In this document: positions 9,000 through 17,057 of the stretch, piece by piece | Numbering within the stretch: the stretch's first letter is position 1 | Layout of the letters: each line of letters starts with the position of its first letter | NCBI GenBank assembly: GCA_002429385.1 | Contig: DIZL01000035.1 | Span: 1-47,913 of the forward strand | Origin: Prolixibacteraceae bacterium UBA6029 | GTDB lineage: Bacteria; Bacteroidota; Bacteroidia; Bacteroidales; Prolixibacteraceae | Direction of reading: 5' to 3' | Length of the DNA: 47,913 nucleotides | The notes under the pieces: model-generated | The model's input: the letters and a program-made list of their open reading frames with translations, nothing else | The model's database searches: none | What the model was told of the DNA's origin: nothing | Translations under genes and position numbers: made by a program

Positions 9000-9839
9000 C
9001 TAATATTCTGCCGGTAATAATTTTAATGCCTCATAGCTGAAAACAGGTCCATCTTTACAGACATATACTTCACCAACGTTACATCGGCCGCACTTGCCAA
9101 AGCCACATTTCATTCGGTTTTCGAGTGTGGTGTATATATTCTCTTCCTTGAATCCCAGCTTTTCCAGAACAGGGAAAGTAAATTTGATCATGATTGGTGG
9201 GCCACAAACAATGGCTATGGTGTTTTCTGACGAAGGCGCTGCCTTTTCGAGCACTGAAGGTACAAAACCCACTTCGCCTTTCCAGTCAGGAGTTTCGCCT
9301 CCCGGGTCAACAGTAGTTACCAACCTAACATCCGAACGGGTCCTCCATTCTGCAAGTTCGTCTTTATAAACCAGGTCAGCAACAGTTCGGGCACCATAAA
9401 CGATCGTAATATCCTTAAAGTTCTCACGTAAGTCGAGCGCATTCCAAATGACGCAACGCATCGGCGGGAGCGCAATACCTCCTGCAATGAACAACAGGTT
9501 TTTGCCCTTCCATTCGTCCATCGGGAAGGTATTTCCATAAGGCCCCCGGAAACCAATCACATCGCCTTCCTCAGCAGATGCCAGGGCATTGGTCACCTTC
9601 CCTGTCTGGCGAAAAGTACATTCAATATATCCTTTACGGGTAGGTGATGATGCAATGCAAAACGTGGATTCGCCTACCCCAACAATGGAATACTCACCAA
9701 ATTGCCCGGCTTTGAAAGTAAACTCATCTGCTTCCTGCTCGTTCTCGAATTTCAACCGAAAAGTCTTTACGCCTGGCGCTTCCAGTGTAATTTTTTCGAT
9801 CCGCATCAGATAAGGTATATATATGTTTGGATTGCTCAT
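9000..9839 (-). CDS. flxA: FlxA-like NAD(H):flavin oxidoreductase subunit
   Basis: 279 residues; the NADH-oxidising subunit of the Flx-Hdr complex. It belongs to the ferredoxin-reductase-like FAD/NAD family (hydrogenase gamma, AsrB, dihydroorotate dehydrogenase PyrK). The FAD domain lies at about 12-105 (GQFGEYSI, CIASSP); the NAD domain has IAGGIALPPMR at 118-128 and VCGPPIM at 211-217. A C-terminal [2Fe-2S] site has Cys 245, 250, 253 and 261. It is the last gene of the unit, 62 nt after flxB, the largest gap in the cluster. In Desulfovibrio FlxABCD-HdrABC the equivalent subunit feeds NADH electrons to the bifurcating complex. Anaerobic sulfite reductase subunit B is excluded by context: there is no AsrC and full HdrABC is present. 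Confidence 0.85.
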   Translation of the reverse strand: MSNPNIYIPYLMRIEKITLEAPGVKTFRLKFENEQEADEFTFKAGQFGEYSIVGVGESTFCIASSPTRKGYIECTFRQTGKVTNALASAEEGDVIGFRGPYGNTFPMDEWKGKNLLFIAGGIALPPMRCVIWNALDLRENFKDITIVYGARTVADLVYKDELAEWRTRSDVRLVTTVDPGGETPDWKGEVGFVPSVLEKAAPSSENTIAIVCGPPIMIKFTFPVLEKLGFKEENIYTTLENRMKCGFGKCGRCNVGEVYVCKDGPVFSYEALKLLPAEY

Positions 9840-9901
9840 GGTGCTATTCTCCCTGAAATTGATTTGCTATTTTATCATTTATTATTCACTTTTTTCCTTT
9901 T

Positions 9902-10909
9902 TTATAAGGAAGTCACAGTATCTAAAATATTAATATCGGCAGGGCATGAACGGGAACAACGTCCGCATCCTACACATCCTGCCACCTTGGTTTTGTTTGG
10001 CATATACAAAAACTTGTGAAGAATCCGTTGCCTCCATCTTGCTCCCTGAGTTTCGCGTGGATTGTGTCCTGAAGTATGCAAGGTAAACAATCCAAAGCCA
10101 CACGAATCCCAGCATCTCAGTCGGGTTCCTTTGTGGCCGTGAGCCTCATCCTGGATATCGAAACAACTGCATACCGGACACACATAAGCACAGGAACCGC
10201 ACCCAAGACAAGCCCTTGATTTTTCATCCCATACAGGATTCTCGAACAGGTTCTGCAATTTGGTCTGAATTTCTTCCTGATTAAAATAAGCCTTTATCAG
10301 GGCAAGATTCTGTTCTTTACTTTCTTCAGGCTTGGGTTCAAACAATGAATTATTTTCAGTCACCAGTAGTTTTCCTTTTTCGGTAATCACTTCTGCAAGA
10401 TAATCGCCAGTTGATAGTCTGGTGAAAAGAATGTCGCTTCCTGTTGTATTTCCCGGGCCACCATTGACAGAAGTACAAAAACAATAATCATCGCTATAGC
10501 TGCAGCTAAAACTAAGGACAAGTACCTTTTGACTTCGTTTGTTAAAGATAATATCCGGATAATCTTCATTAAACGTATTGTTTAAAGGAATGAATGCTGC
10601 TGCATCACAGGGTCTGCTCCCCCATAACACCACATCCGGGTATGTATTGTCAGCCGCATCAATTATCTCCGTACTTTCTTTGGATTTCTTATAGGAAAAT
10701 ACTTTTTCGGTGCGCGGAAAAACCACCGATTTTGCAGAGTTAGTGGTTACAATGTAATCTTCGGTTACTTCACCGAAATCCGTTACATTATCAAAAAACA
10801 CAAGTTTCCCTTTCGCTTTTGGGGCATATATCGTTTTCCCGTTCCCGATTAGATAGTTGAACAATTTTTCGAGTGAGGGCTTTCTGATCAGGTGATTTTC
10901 TGTCTGCAT
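9902..10909 (-). CDS. flxB: FlxB-like iron-sulfur subunit (AsrA/hydrogenase-beta type)
   Basis: 335 residues. The N-terminal ~220 residues resemble the 4Fe-4S dicluster family of AsrA and hydrogenase beta subunits, with GSRPCDAAAF and a Cys-rich segment SCSYSDDYCFCT near 136-146. Two C-terminal [4Fe-4S] motifs follow: Cys 234/237/240/244 (CLGCGSCAYVCP) and Cys 312/315/318/322 (CVGCGRCSRSCP). The role inferred from Flx systems is electron relay between FlxA and FlxC/FlxD. It starts 2 nt after the flxC stop codon, so translation is probably coupled. Confidence 0.82.
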   Translation of the reverse strand: MQTENHLIRKPSLEKLFNYLIGNGKTIYAPKAKGKLVFFDNVTDFGEVTEDYIVTTNSAKSVVFPRTEKVFSYKKSKESTEIIDAADNTYPDVVLWGSRPCDAAAFIPLNNTFNEDYPDIIFNKRSQKVLVLSFSCSYSDDYCFCTSVNGGPGNTTGSDILFTRLSTGDYLAEVITEKGKLLVTENNSLFEPKPEESKEQNLALIKAYFNQEEIQTKLQNLFENPVWDEKSRACLGCGSCAYVCPVCSCFDIQDEAHGHKGTRLRCWDSCGFGLFTLHTSGHNPRETQGARWRQRILHKFLYMPNKTKVAGCVGCGRCSRSCPADINILDTVTSL

Positions 10910-10911
10910 AC

Positions 10912-11712
10912 TTACCTTATAAAAGATTCTTTATCGTCGGGGTTGAAACTCGAAAGCGTATTGTCCCTGTGAAGCGATGGACCATAAGTCCCAAAATTCT
11001 CTGATACATCCTGAAGCATACTTTTGGTCAGCAAATATATAGGGATACCCATTGGGCAGGCATTGTAACAGGCCTCACAATCGGTACAGCGTCCGGCGAG
11101 ATGCATGGCCCTCATGATATGCCATTCCAGATTTCCCAGGGAATGAGAAGCTACCGAAATCCATTGGGGTTGGTTATTCTCAACGGTACACCGGGTGCAA
11201 TAGCACAAAGGACAGGCTGCCCGGCATGCATAACATTTAAAACAAGGTTCAAGTTCTTTTACCCAATAGGCAAAACGTTCTGAAACAGGCATGGCTTTAA
11301 TCGCTTTTATAGTAGTCTGATATTTCTCTTCAATGGCAATTTGTTTGGTCGCCAAATAGGTTTCAATCGCCGCCAATGACTCAAATTCAATCAATTCGCT
11401 TTCCGGAGAAACTCCTAAAACTACAAGGCTATCATCAGTAATTTGGTTTTCTGCAGCCAGCTGAAGAATACTTCTTAAAACCGGAAGGGGTGCAACAATT
11501 GCAGGCTTTCCCATTTTCTTGATTTCGGCTTTGGTTAGGTACACAGCCAGATTCTGAATACACCGGCTGTCAAAGATCAATTGTTCGCAATCGGCAGCAG
11601 TTGTACTGAAAATTGCACGGGTGCGGTCAGCCGATCCCTTGCCATAGCCAATAACTACCTGGACAACATTCGTTTCAAGCAAACTTGCTGCTTTTTGGAT
11701 CAGTTCTTTCAT
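10912..11712 (-). CDS. flxC: FlxC-like ferredoxin-type subunit
   Basis: 266 residues. A cysteine-poor N-terminal half (residues 1-150) is followed by two [4Fe-4S] motifs: Cys 157/160/163/167 and Cys 209/212/215/219 (CTDCEACYNACP). Between them is an extra cluster of cysteines at 170, 172 and 175 (CPLCYCTRC), possible ligands for a further centre or a redox-active thiol site. It overlaps the flxD stop by 4 nt (ATGA), indicating translational coupling. Family knowledge assigns FlxC to electron transfer between FlxB and the MvhD/HdrA side; the exact wiring is inference. Confidence 0.8.
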   Translation of the reverse strand: MKELIQKAASLLETNVVQVVIGYGKGSADRTRAIFSTTAADCEQLIFDSRCIQNLAVYLTKAEIKKMGKPAIVAPLPVLRSILQLAAENQITDDSLVVLGVSPESELIEFESLAAIETYLATKQIAIEEKYQTTIKAIKAMPVSERFAYWVKELEPCFKCYACRAACPLCYCTRCTVENNQPQWISVASHSLGNLEWHIMRAMHLAGRCTDCEACYNACPMGIPIYLLTKSMLQDVSENFGTYGPSLHRDNTLSSFNPDDKESFIR

Positions 11713-12155
11713 ACGTTAGCCTCCTTTTCAAGATACCCGGCTACTTTGGCGTAATCAGTGTATGGTCCAAGTTCACGGATGGCTGTTACGGTGGTATTGA
11801 CCACATCGGCCCATTTGGCGCCCTCAGCTGCAGAAACCCAGGAATACTGTATTCTACGGACATCAATTCCAAGCATATCGAGTAAGCCACGAAACATGAT
11901 CCAGCGACGCCGTGCATGAAAGTTTCCGGAGGTATAATGGCAATCATTCGGATGACAACCCGAAACGATGATTCCGTCCGCTCCTTCGCCAAAAGACTTC
12001 AGAAGCAACATGAAATCAATCCGTCCGGTACAAGGGAAGCGGATGATCTTTACATTCTGTGCGTATTTGATGCGGCTGGTTCCTGTCAGGTCGGCACCTG
12101 CATAGGTGCACCAGTTGCAGACAAATGCCACTATTTTGGGTTCAAATTCATTCAT
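11709..12155 (-). CDS. flxD: FlxD / MvhD-like [2Fe-2S] linker subunit
   Basis: 148 residues, the usual length of MvhD-type proteins. The [2Fe-2S] ligands are seen as CNWCTYAGADL (Cys 13, 16), PCTGR (Cys 42) and SGCHPNDCHY..GN (Cys 67, 72). MvhD connects an electron-donating module (hydrogenase, formate dehydrogenase or, here, FlxABC) to HdrA. The gene sits directly between hdrA (10 nt upstream) and flxC, which fits that linker role. Very high confidence in the family; the symbol follows the Flx nomenclature. Confidence 0.9.
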   Translation of the reverse strand: MNEFEPKIVAFVCNWCTYAGADLTGTSRIKYAQNVKIIRFPCTGRIDFMLLLKSFGEGADGIIVSGCHPNDCHYTSGNFHARRRWIMFRGLLDMLGIDVRRIQYSWVSAAEGAKWADVVNTTVTAIRELGPYTDYAKVAGYLEKEANV

Positions 12156-12165
12156 TGTTTTTCGT

Positions 12166-14166
12166 TTAGTCGTTTAATAAGGCCATTACTTCTGAATACA
12201 TCTGCTCATTGGAATAACCGTCAATGTCAATCGACTTCGAGCGACAGAAAGCTACACAGGTTCCGCATCCCTGGCACAAGCCGGGATTCACCTTTGCCAC
12301 CCGTTTAATTACTTCGCCCTTCCTGTTGGTAATCAGCTCCTCTCCTATTGCCTGATAAGGACAAGCCGTTGCACACATGAAACAGCCCACACACGTTGAA
12401 TACAAAGGTGGGGCCGAACGGTTTACAACAGCTACTACAGGTTCCCTGCTCAGTTCATCCTGAGAGAACAAAATAGCCACTTTGGCTGCTGCTCCTGAAG
12501 CCTGTGAAACGGTTTCAGGTATGTCTTTGGGCGCCTGACAGGCTCCTGCAAGAAATATACCTGCAGTGTTGGTTTCAACAGGTTTTAACTTCGGATGTGC
12601 CTCTGAAAAGAAATTATAGGCATCATAGGAAATATGCATCTTCTGGGCCAGTTCTTCAGCTCCTGAATTAGCAACAGCTGCTGTTGCCAAAACAACCATA
12701 TCAGCCTGAATCTCGACTGGTTTTGCATTCAGCAGGGTATCGACCCCTTTAACAATCAGCTTGCCGTTCTCTTCATATACTTTTGAAACACGACCGCGGA
12801 TATACTTCACATCGTCTTCAACAATGGCGCGCCGGACAAATTCTTCATAATTCTTGCCTGCCGACCGAATGTCCATATAAAATATCGTTGATTCCCCGTG
12901 ATGGACTTTGTGCTGATAAAGCATTGCATGTTTGGCCGTGTACATACAGCAAATCTTGGAACAATAGGGTTTCCCTTTGGAAGGGTCACGTGAACCGGCA
13001 CAGGCAACAAATACAATCTTTTCAGGTATTTTACCATCTGATGGGCGGCGGATTTCGCCCAGTGTTGGTCCCGATGCTGATGCCAGACGCTCGAACTGCA
13101 ACCCGGTGATTACATCTTTATATTTGCCATATCCATACTCCGAAAATTTGGAAGGTTCCATCACATCAAAACCTGTGGCAACAACCACTGCTCCCACTTC
13201 GAGTTCTACCAATTCGTCCTCCTGATCGAAGCGGATGGCTCCGGTGGGACAAACCTTTTCGCAAATTTTGCATTTGCCATTTTTGTAATAGAGGCAGTTT
13301 TCTTTATCAATGACTGGTTTATTGGGCACTGCCTGCGGAAACGGCACATAAATAGCTGTGCGCTTACCCAGGCCTGTATTGAATTCACTTGGTATTTTTT
13401 TAGTCGGACATTTGGTAATACAAGTTCCGCAGCCCGTACACAAATCTTCGTCAATACTCTTTGCCTTTTTACGGATCGTTGCCTTGAAGTTCCCGATAAA
13501 ACCTTCCAATTTCTCCAATTCGGCATAAGTCAGCAATTTTATATTGGGATGCTGGGCCACTTCCACCATTCGGGGAGTGAGGATACACTGCGAGCAGTCA
13601 AGTGTCGGGAAGGTCTCCGAAAGCTGAGACATATGGCCCCCAATCGATGGATCTTTCTCCACCAAAACAACCTGGTGCCCTGCATTGGCAATATCCAGGC
13701 TGGACTGAATCCCCGCTATACCTCCTCCAATAACCAATGCTGTTTTGGTAACCGGGACTTTAATCGAATAAAGCGGTTTATTGTATTTAACTTTTCCAAC
13801 CAAGGTGCGTACCAGATCAATCGCCTTCTGAGTAGTTGCTTCGCTCTTATCATGCACCCATGAGCAATGTTCCCGAAGGTTCGACATTTCGCACATGTAT
13901 GGATTCAATCCAGCTGACGAGCAGGCCTTACGGAAAGTCGGTTCATGCATTCGCGGCGAACAGGCTGCCACAATAACTCCTGTGAGGCCTTTCTCTTTGA
14001 TCATTTGCTTAATGAGCGTCTGGCCCGGATCGGAACACATGTATTTATAGTCGGTGCTGAATTCAACACCCTCCAGCTTACCGGCAGCTTCAGCTACCCT
14101 GACAACATCAACGGTTGCACTTATATTTTCGCCACAGTGACAGATAAAAACACCAATTTTAGACAT
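12166..14166 (-). CDS. hdrA: HdrA, FAD-containing bifurcating subunit of heterodisulfide reductase
   Basis: 666 residues. N-terminal HdrA domain (VFICHCGENI, Cys 9 and 11; further Cys 44, 69, 82, 92, 101); FAD site VIGGGIAGIQ at 145-154 followed by EKDPSIGGHMSQL; inserted ferredoxin motifs at Cys 243/246/249/253 and Cys 291/299/302/306; the HdrA-typical YCSKICCMY at 401-409; and two C-terminal [4Fe-4S] motifs at Cys 592/595/598/602 and 631/634/637/641. In known complexes the HdrA flavin splits an electron pair between ferredoxin and HdrB. All ligands use cysteine, with no selenocysteine codon. It lies 11 nt after hdrB. A stand-alone HdrA-like oxidoreductase is excluded by the presence of HdrB and HdrC. 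Confidence 0.95.
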   Translation of the reverse strand: MSKIGVFICHCGENISATVDVVRVAEAAGKLEGVEFSTDYKYMCSDPGQTLIKQMIKEKGLTGVIVAACSPRMHEPTFRKACSSAGLNPYMCEMSNLREHCSWVHDKSEATTQKAIDLVRTLVGKVKYNKPLYSIKVPVTKTALVIGGGIAGIQSSLDIANAGHQVVLVEKDPSIGGHMSQLSETFPTLDCSQCILTPRMVEVAQHPNIKLLTYAELEKLEGFIGNFKATIRKKAKSIDEDLCTGCGTCITKCPTKKIPSEFNTGLGKRTAIYVPFPQAVPNKPVIDKENCLYYKNGKCKICEKVCPTGAIRFDQEDELVELEVGAVVVATGFDVMEPSKFSEYGYGKYKDVITGLQFERLASASGPTLGEIRRPSDGKIPEKIVFVACAGSRDPSKGKPYCSKICCMYTAKHAMLYQHKVHHGESTIFYMDIRSAGKNYEEFVRRAIVEDDVKYIRGRVSKVYEENGKLIVKGVDTLLNAKPVEIQADMVVLATAAVANSGAEELAQKMHISYDAYNFFSEAHPKLKPVETNTAGIFLAGACQAPKDIPETVSQASGAAAKVAILFSQDELSREPVVAVVNRSAPPLYSTCVGCFMCATACPYQAIGEELITNRKGEVIKRVAKVNPGLCQGCGTCVAFCRSKSIDIDGYSNEQMYSEVMALLND

Positions 14167-14177
14167 ACCCGTTGATT

Positions 14178-15032
14178 TTAACGATTAACAGTCAGGTTTA
14201 CAGGAACAAAATGCCTTTGTGTACCGGCCTGCTGAGCCGAAAGTCCCATAGCCAAAGCAATAGCCTGTGTAATATAAATGACAGGAATATCGATTTTCCG
14301 CTGTAGATAACTCTCAATGACAGGACGACGCATGTCCAGGTTGAAATGACACATCGGGCAGGCAACCACAATTGCCTTAGCACCCCGGTCAACCGCACTA
14401 CGGACAATTTTTCCCGACAGTTCACCCACAATTTCAGTCTTCGAAACACTGAACCCTGCACCGCAACATTCCGTTTTAAAAGGCCAGTCTATGGCGTTTG
14501 CCCCCAGTTTCTGCATGATCAGATCCATGGTCATCGGATCTTCGAAACGTTCATCCTTCATGACCTGATTGGGCCGGACAAGTAAGCAACCGTAATAGCA
14601 GGCCACATCGTAAGTCAATGGACTTTTTACCAATTCATCTAAACGTGGAACGATATGCTTTTCAAGAAACTGCAATACATTTAATATCCTAATGTCATTT
14701 CTTAAAGTCATCTTCAGTTTCCCTTCGATGAGAGCTTTGATTTCCGGTTTCTCAGCCAGTTCATGCTGGGTCATCACCAGCCGGTTATAACAGGCTGCAC
14801 AAGGAACGACCAGTTCATCCATCTCTTCAAGTTCTGCAAGCGCCAGGTTTCTGGCAGGAAGTGACACGGAAAGCTCTCTGTTCAGGTTATGTGCAGCAGT
14901 GGATCCACAGCAATTCCAGTCGCTAATCTCGCAAAGTTCAATCCCTGCAACTTTGGCAACTGCAAGCAACGATTCGTTATATTCACGGGAAGAGCCGGTT
15001 AGCGAACAACCCGGATAAAATCCTATCTTCAT
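14178..15032 (-). CDS. hdrB: HdrB, CCG-domain disulfide-reducing subunit
   Basis: 284 residues with both CCG domains complete: Cys 9, 41-42, 78 and 81 in the first, and Cys 149, 189-190, 225 and 228 in the second. In methanogen HdrB these bind the two noncubane [4Fe-4S] clusters that cleave a disulfide. Intact ligands argue for a functional thiol/disulfide site rather than a degenerate paralogue. The start overlaps the hdrC stop by 4 nt. The natural acceptor is unknown: Bacteroidota lack coenzyme M/B, and no DsrC gene is visible in this window. Confidence 0.93.
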   Translation of the reverse strand: MKIGFYPGCSLTGSSREYNESLLAVAKVAGIELCEISDWNCCGSTAAHNLNRELSVSLPARNLALAELEEMDELVVPCAACYNRLVMTQHELAEKPEIKALIEGKLKMTLRNDIRILNVLQFLEKHIVPRLDELVKSPLTYDVACYYGCLLVRPNQVMKDERFEDPMTMDLIMQKLGANAIDWPFKTECCGAGFSVSKTEIVGELSGKIVRSAVDRGAKAIVVACPMCHFNLDMRRPVIESYLQRKIDIPVIYITQAIALAMGLSAQQAGTQRHFVPVNLTVNR

Positions 15033-15580
15033 GATTTATTATTTTTAGTCTGGCCTTTAAAGAGTCGTGAAAGGCCCTTCAGGTCTTTGATCCGTTCAGG
15101 AAAAACAGATAGCTTTCCCTTACTAAACATCTCAGGGGCAAGCATCACATCCTGGAACAGGTTTCCGGAGTGCATCTTATAATCGAGGATCAAACCCATT
15201 TCGTGGAGACGACCATTACTTTCAACCGTATTCAGGAAGGACTTATGGAAAGTAACAATATCGCGTGCATCACGGTGAACTTTTCCTTCATTATATGATC
15301 TTACACGCAGGTAATCCATTATTTTGGGGATGTCCAGTTCCATCGGACAGCGTGAATAACAGGTTTCGCAGGTTACACACAACCAAATGCTCAGCGACCT
15401 GAGGATCTCCTCTTCGGCAACAGCATCACCCGATTGCAACATGCGCATGATAATACTGGGCCGTAGGTCCATATGTTCGGCAACCGGACAGCCTGCCGTG
15501 CATTTGCCACACTGATAGCACTCATTTACATTGATTTCTGTTGATTGCCTGACCTTAAATGATAAATCTTCCTTGTTCAT
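15029..15580 (-). CDS. hdrC: HdrC, ferredoxin-like subunit
   Basis: 183 residues. Two [4Fe-4S] motifs: Cys 21/24/27/31 (CYQCGKCTAGCP) and Cys 68/71/74/78 (CVTCETCYSRCP); the remainder is helical. HdrC passes electrons from HdrA to HdrB. It is the first redox gene of the cluster and begins 20 nt after the exbD stop codon; there is no terminator or exact promoter box in that gap, so it is most likely read from the exbB promoter. Confidence 0.93.
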   Translation of the reverse strand: MNKEDLSFKVRQSTEINVNECYQCGKCTAGCPVAEHMDLRPSIIMRMLQSGDAVAEEEILRSLSIWLCVTCETCYSRCPMELDIPKIMDYLRVRSYNEGKVHRDARDIVTFHKSFLNTVESNGRLHEMGLILDYKMHSGNLFQDVMLAPEMFSKGKLSVFPERIKDLKGLSRLFKGQTKNNKS

Positions 15581-15600
15581 TACAAAATTTGATTCAATTT

Positions 15601-16014
15601 CTATTTGTTACCATCCTTTTTAGAAGTAGCCAGCACCATCTTCACGCCTGCCTTATTTCCCAATTGCAATACATCGACCATCGATTGCACAGCAATAGTA
15701 TGGTCACATCTGACAATGGCAAACGATTCTTTACTTCCCTTTTTCAATTTCGTTAATTCAGGTTCAATCTGCGAAAATTGAACTTCCTTGTCGTTGATGT
15801 AATACTTTAAGTCTTTGGTGATCGAGATAGCTATCTTTTCAGGTTGCTTATCTATCGCCGGAGATTTATCAGCCTGTGGAAGTGCAAGCTTGATGGCTCC
15901 CGGAGTGATCATGGTTGAAACAATCAGGAAAAACAACATCAGAAAAAACATAATATCGCTAAAGGAATTTGAAAAGATCTCAAAATCCTGCTTCTTTCCT
16001 CCCCTGAAATTCAT
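15601..16014 (-). CDS. exbD: ExbD/TolR-family biopolymer transport protein
   Basis: 137 residues: a short cytoplasmic N-terminus, one transmembrane helix (about 20-40) carrying the essential Asp (FSDIMFFLMLFFL, Asp 20, equivalent to the proton-conducting Asp of ExbD), then a small periplasmic domain ending in the typical VRCDHTIAVQSMVDVLQLGNKAG-type segment. With ExbB it forms a proton-driven motor for TonB- or Tol-type envelope work. It overlaps exbB by 4 nt. No TonB, TolA or TonB-dependent receptor gene lies nearby. Confidence 0.9.
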   Translation of the reverse strand: MNFRGGKKQDFEIFSNSFSDIMFFLMLFFLIVSTMITPGAIKLALPQADKSPAIDKQPEKIAISITKDLKYYINDKEVQFSQIEPELTKLKKGSKESFAIVRCDHTIAVQSMVDVLQLGNKAGVKMVLATSKKDGNK

Positions 16015-16655
16015 AATGGCCGTATATTAATCAAATCAATAAACCTGACTGAACGATATTCCCAGTCGTGTACCAGTCTGTTGATTTTGCTATTTAAATA
16101 GTGGTAAGCCACGTAGGCCAGAATGCCAATGCTCAAACCAACACCTGAAGTGATCAGTTTTTCATATAGCCCTCCCGAAATCAGCGAAATACTGATATTG
16201 TCGGCCAGCGAAATATTGTAAAAAATCTTTATTACCCCTGATATGGTCCCGATAAACCCCAACATGGGCGCTACTCCGGCGATAACCCCCAGGAAATAGG
16301 TATTGCCTTCATATTTGTAGACTTCAAGCCTGCCTTCCATTTCCATCTGTTCGTGAATATCACGGATGGGAGTTCCCAGGTTAAGCAAACCTTTCATCAG
16401 GATACGCGATTCTGACGAATTGGTCGATCGGCATAAGGCAATGGCTGCTTCAATTTTACCCGCCTTGACCTGTTCATTGAGCATTTCAAAGAAAGCCGGA
16501 TCTGCTCTTTTCTGTCCCCTGATGTAAAAAAACCGGTCGAAGAATATAAAAGCTGCAATAATTGACAACGCGAATAATGGGAACATCAACCATCCGCCCT
16601 TCACAATCAGATCAAAATATTGAATTTCAGCTGTTGGTGCTAGTAGTAATATCAT
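16011..16655 (-). CDS. exbB: ExbB/TolQ/MotA-family proton channel protein
   Basis: 214 residues with three membrane segments: about 20-40 (GGWLMFPLFALSIIAAFIFF), about 118-140 (VAPMLGFIGTISGVIKIF, the family signature) and about 165-190 (LITSGVGLSIGILAYVAYHYL). The long cytoplasmic loop between TM1 and TM2 is typical. It is the first gene of the nine-gene minus-strand unit that continues through exbD into hdrCBA and flxDCBA. No exact TAnnTTTG box is visible within 100 nt upstream, so the unit's promoter is not located. Confidence 0.92.
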   Translation of the reverse strand: MILLLAPTAEIQYFDLIVKGGWLMFPLFALSIIAAFIFFDRFFYIRGQKRADPAFFEMLNEQVKAGKIEAAIALCRSTNSSESRILMKGLLNLGTPIRDIHEQMEMEGRLEVYKYEGNTYFLGVIAGVAPMLGFIGTISGVIKIFYNISLADNISISLISGGLYEKLITSGVGLSIGILAYVAYHYLNSKINRLVHDWEYRSVRFIDLINIRPL

Positions 16656-17057
16656 AAAGTAATTTTTTATAAATCTATTCAGTTTGAAAACGTTTATTAT
16701 TTAACTGTAGTATAAATTAGTCCATGAGTTTTTTGATGGCCATAAAAACGGAAGAAACCATAAAGTGTTTTCACAATTTAACCGTTCAAATATGAGCAAT
16801 TTTTTTCAATAAAAGAAGTGACAGGCCTACGGATCGTTCAACAGAACCGAAAACAATTTTATTTAACTGATTATAACCTACTTAGTATTTTTTAATATCT
16901 TCCTTACAGGAGTCTCAAACAGCCCTTCTGAAGTTCATGTTTCCGGTGCAGGAATTGCATATTAATTTAATATTAAAAGTTTTGAACCATTGTAATAAAT
17001 TTTCGAAAAGTCGATATATAACGCCACTTTTGTAGTAACCAAGAAAACATTAATTAA
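16656..17057. other. Divergent intergenic region exbB / carboxyltransferase
   Basis: 402 AT-rich bases separating two divergent genes, so it should contain both promoters. On the plus strand CACTTTTG (17025-17032, one mismatch to TAnnTTTG) lies 25 nt before the start at 17058. Nothing comparable was found for exbB. No open frame or inverted repeat of note. Confidence 0.5.

Noticed and set aside
9000..9839. Anaerobic sulfite reductase operon (AsrABC)
   Set aside because: AsrA/AsrB-like proteins are present, but there is no siroheme subunit and HdrABC plus MvhD-like genes define the Flx-Hdr type.
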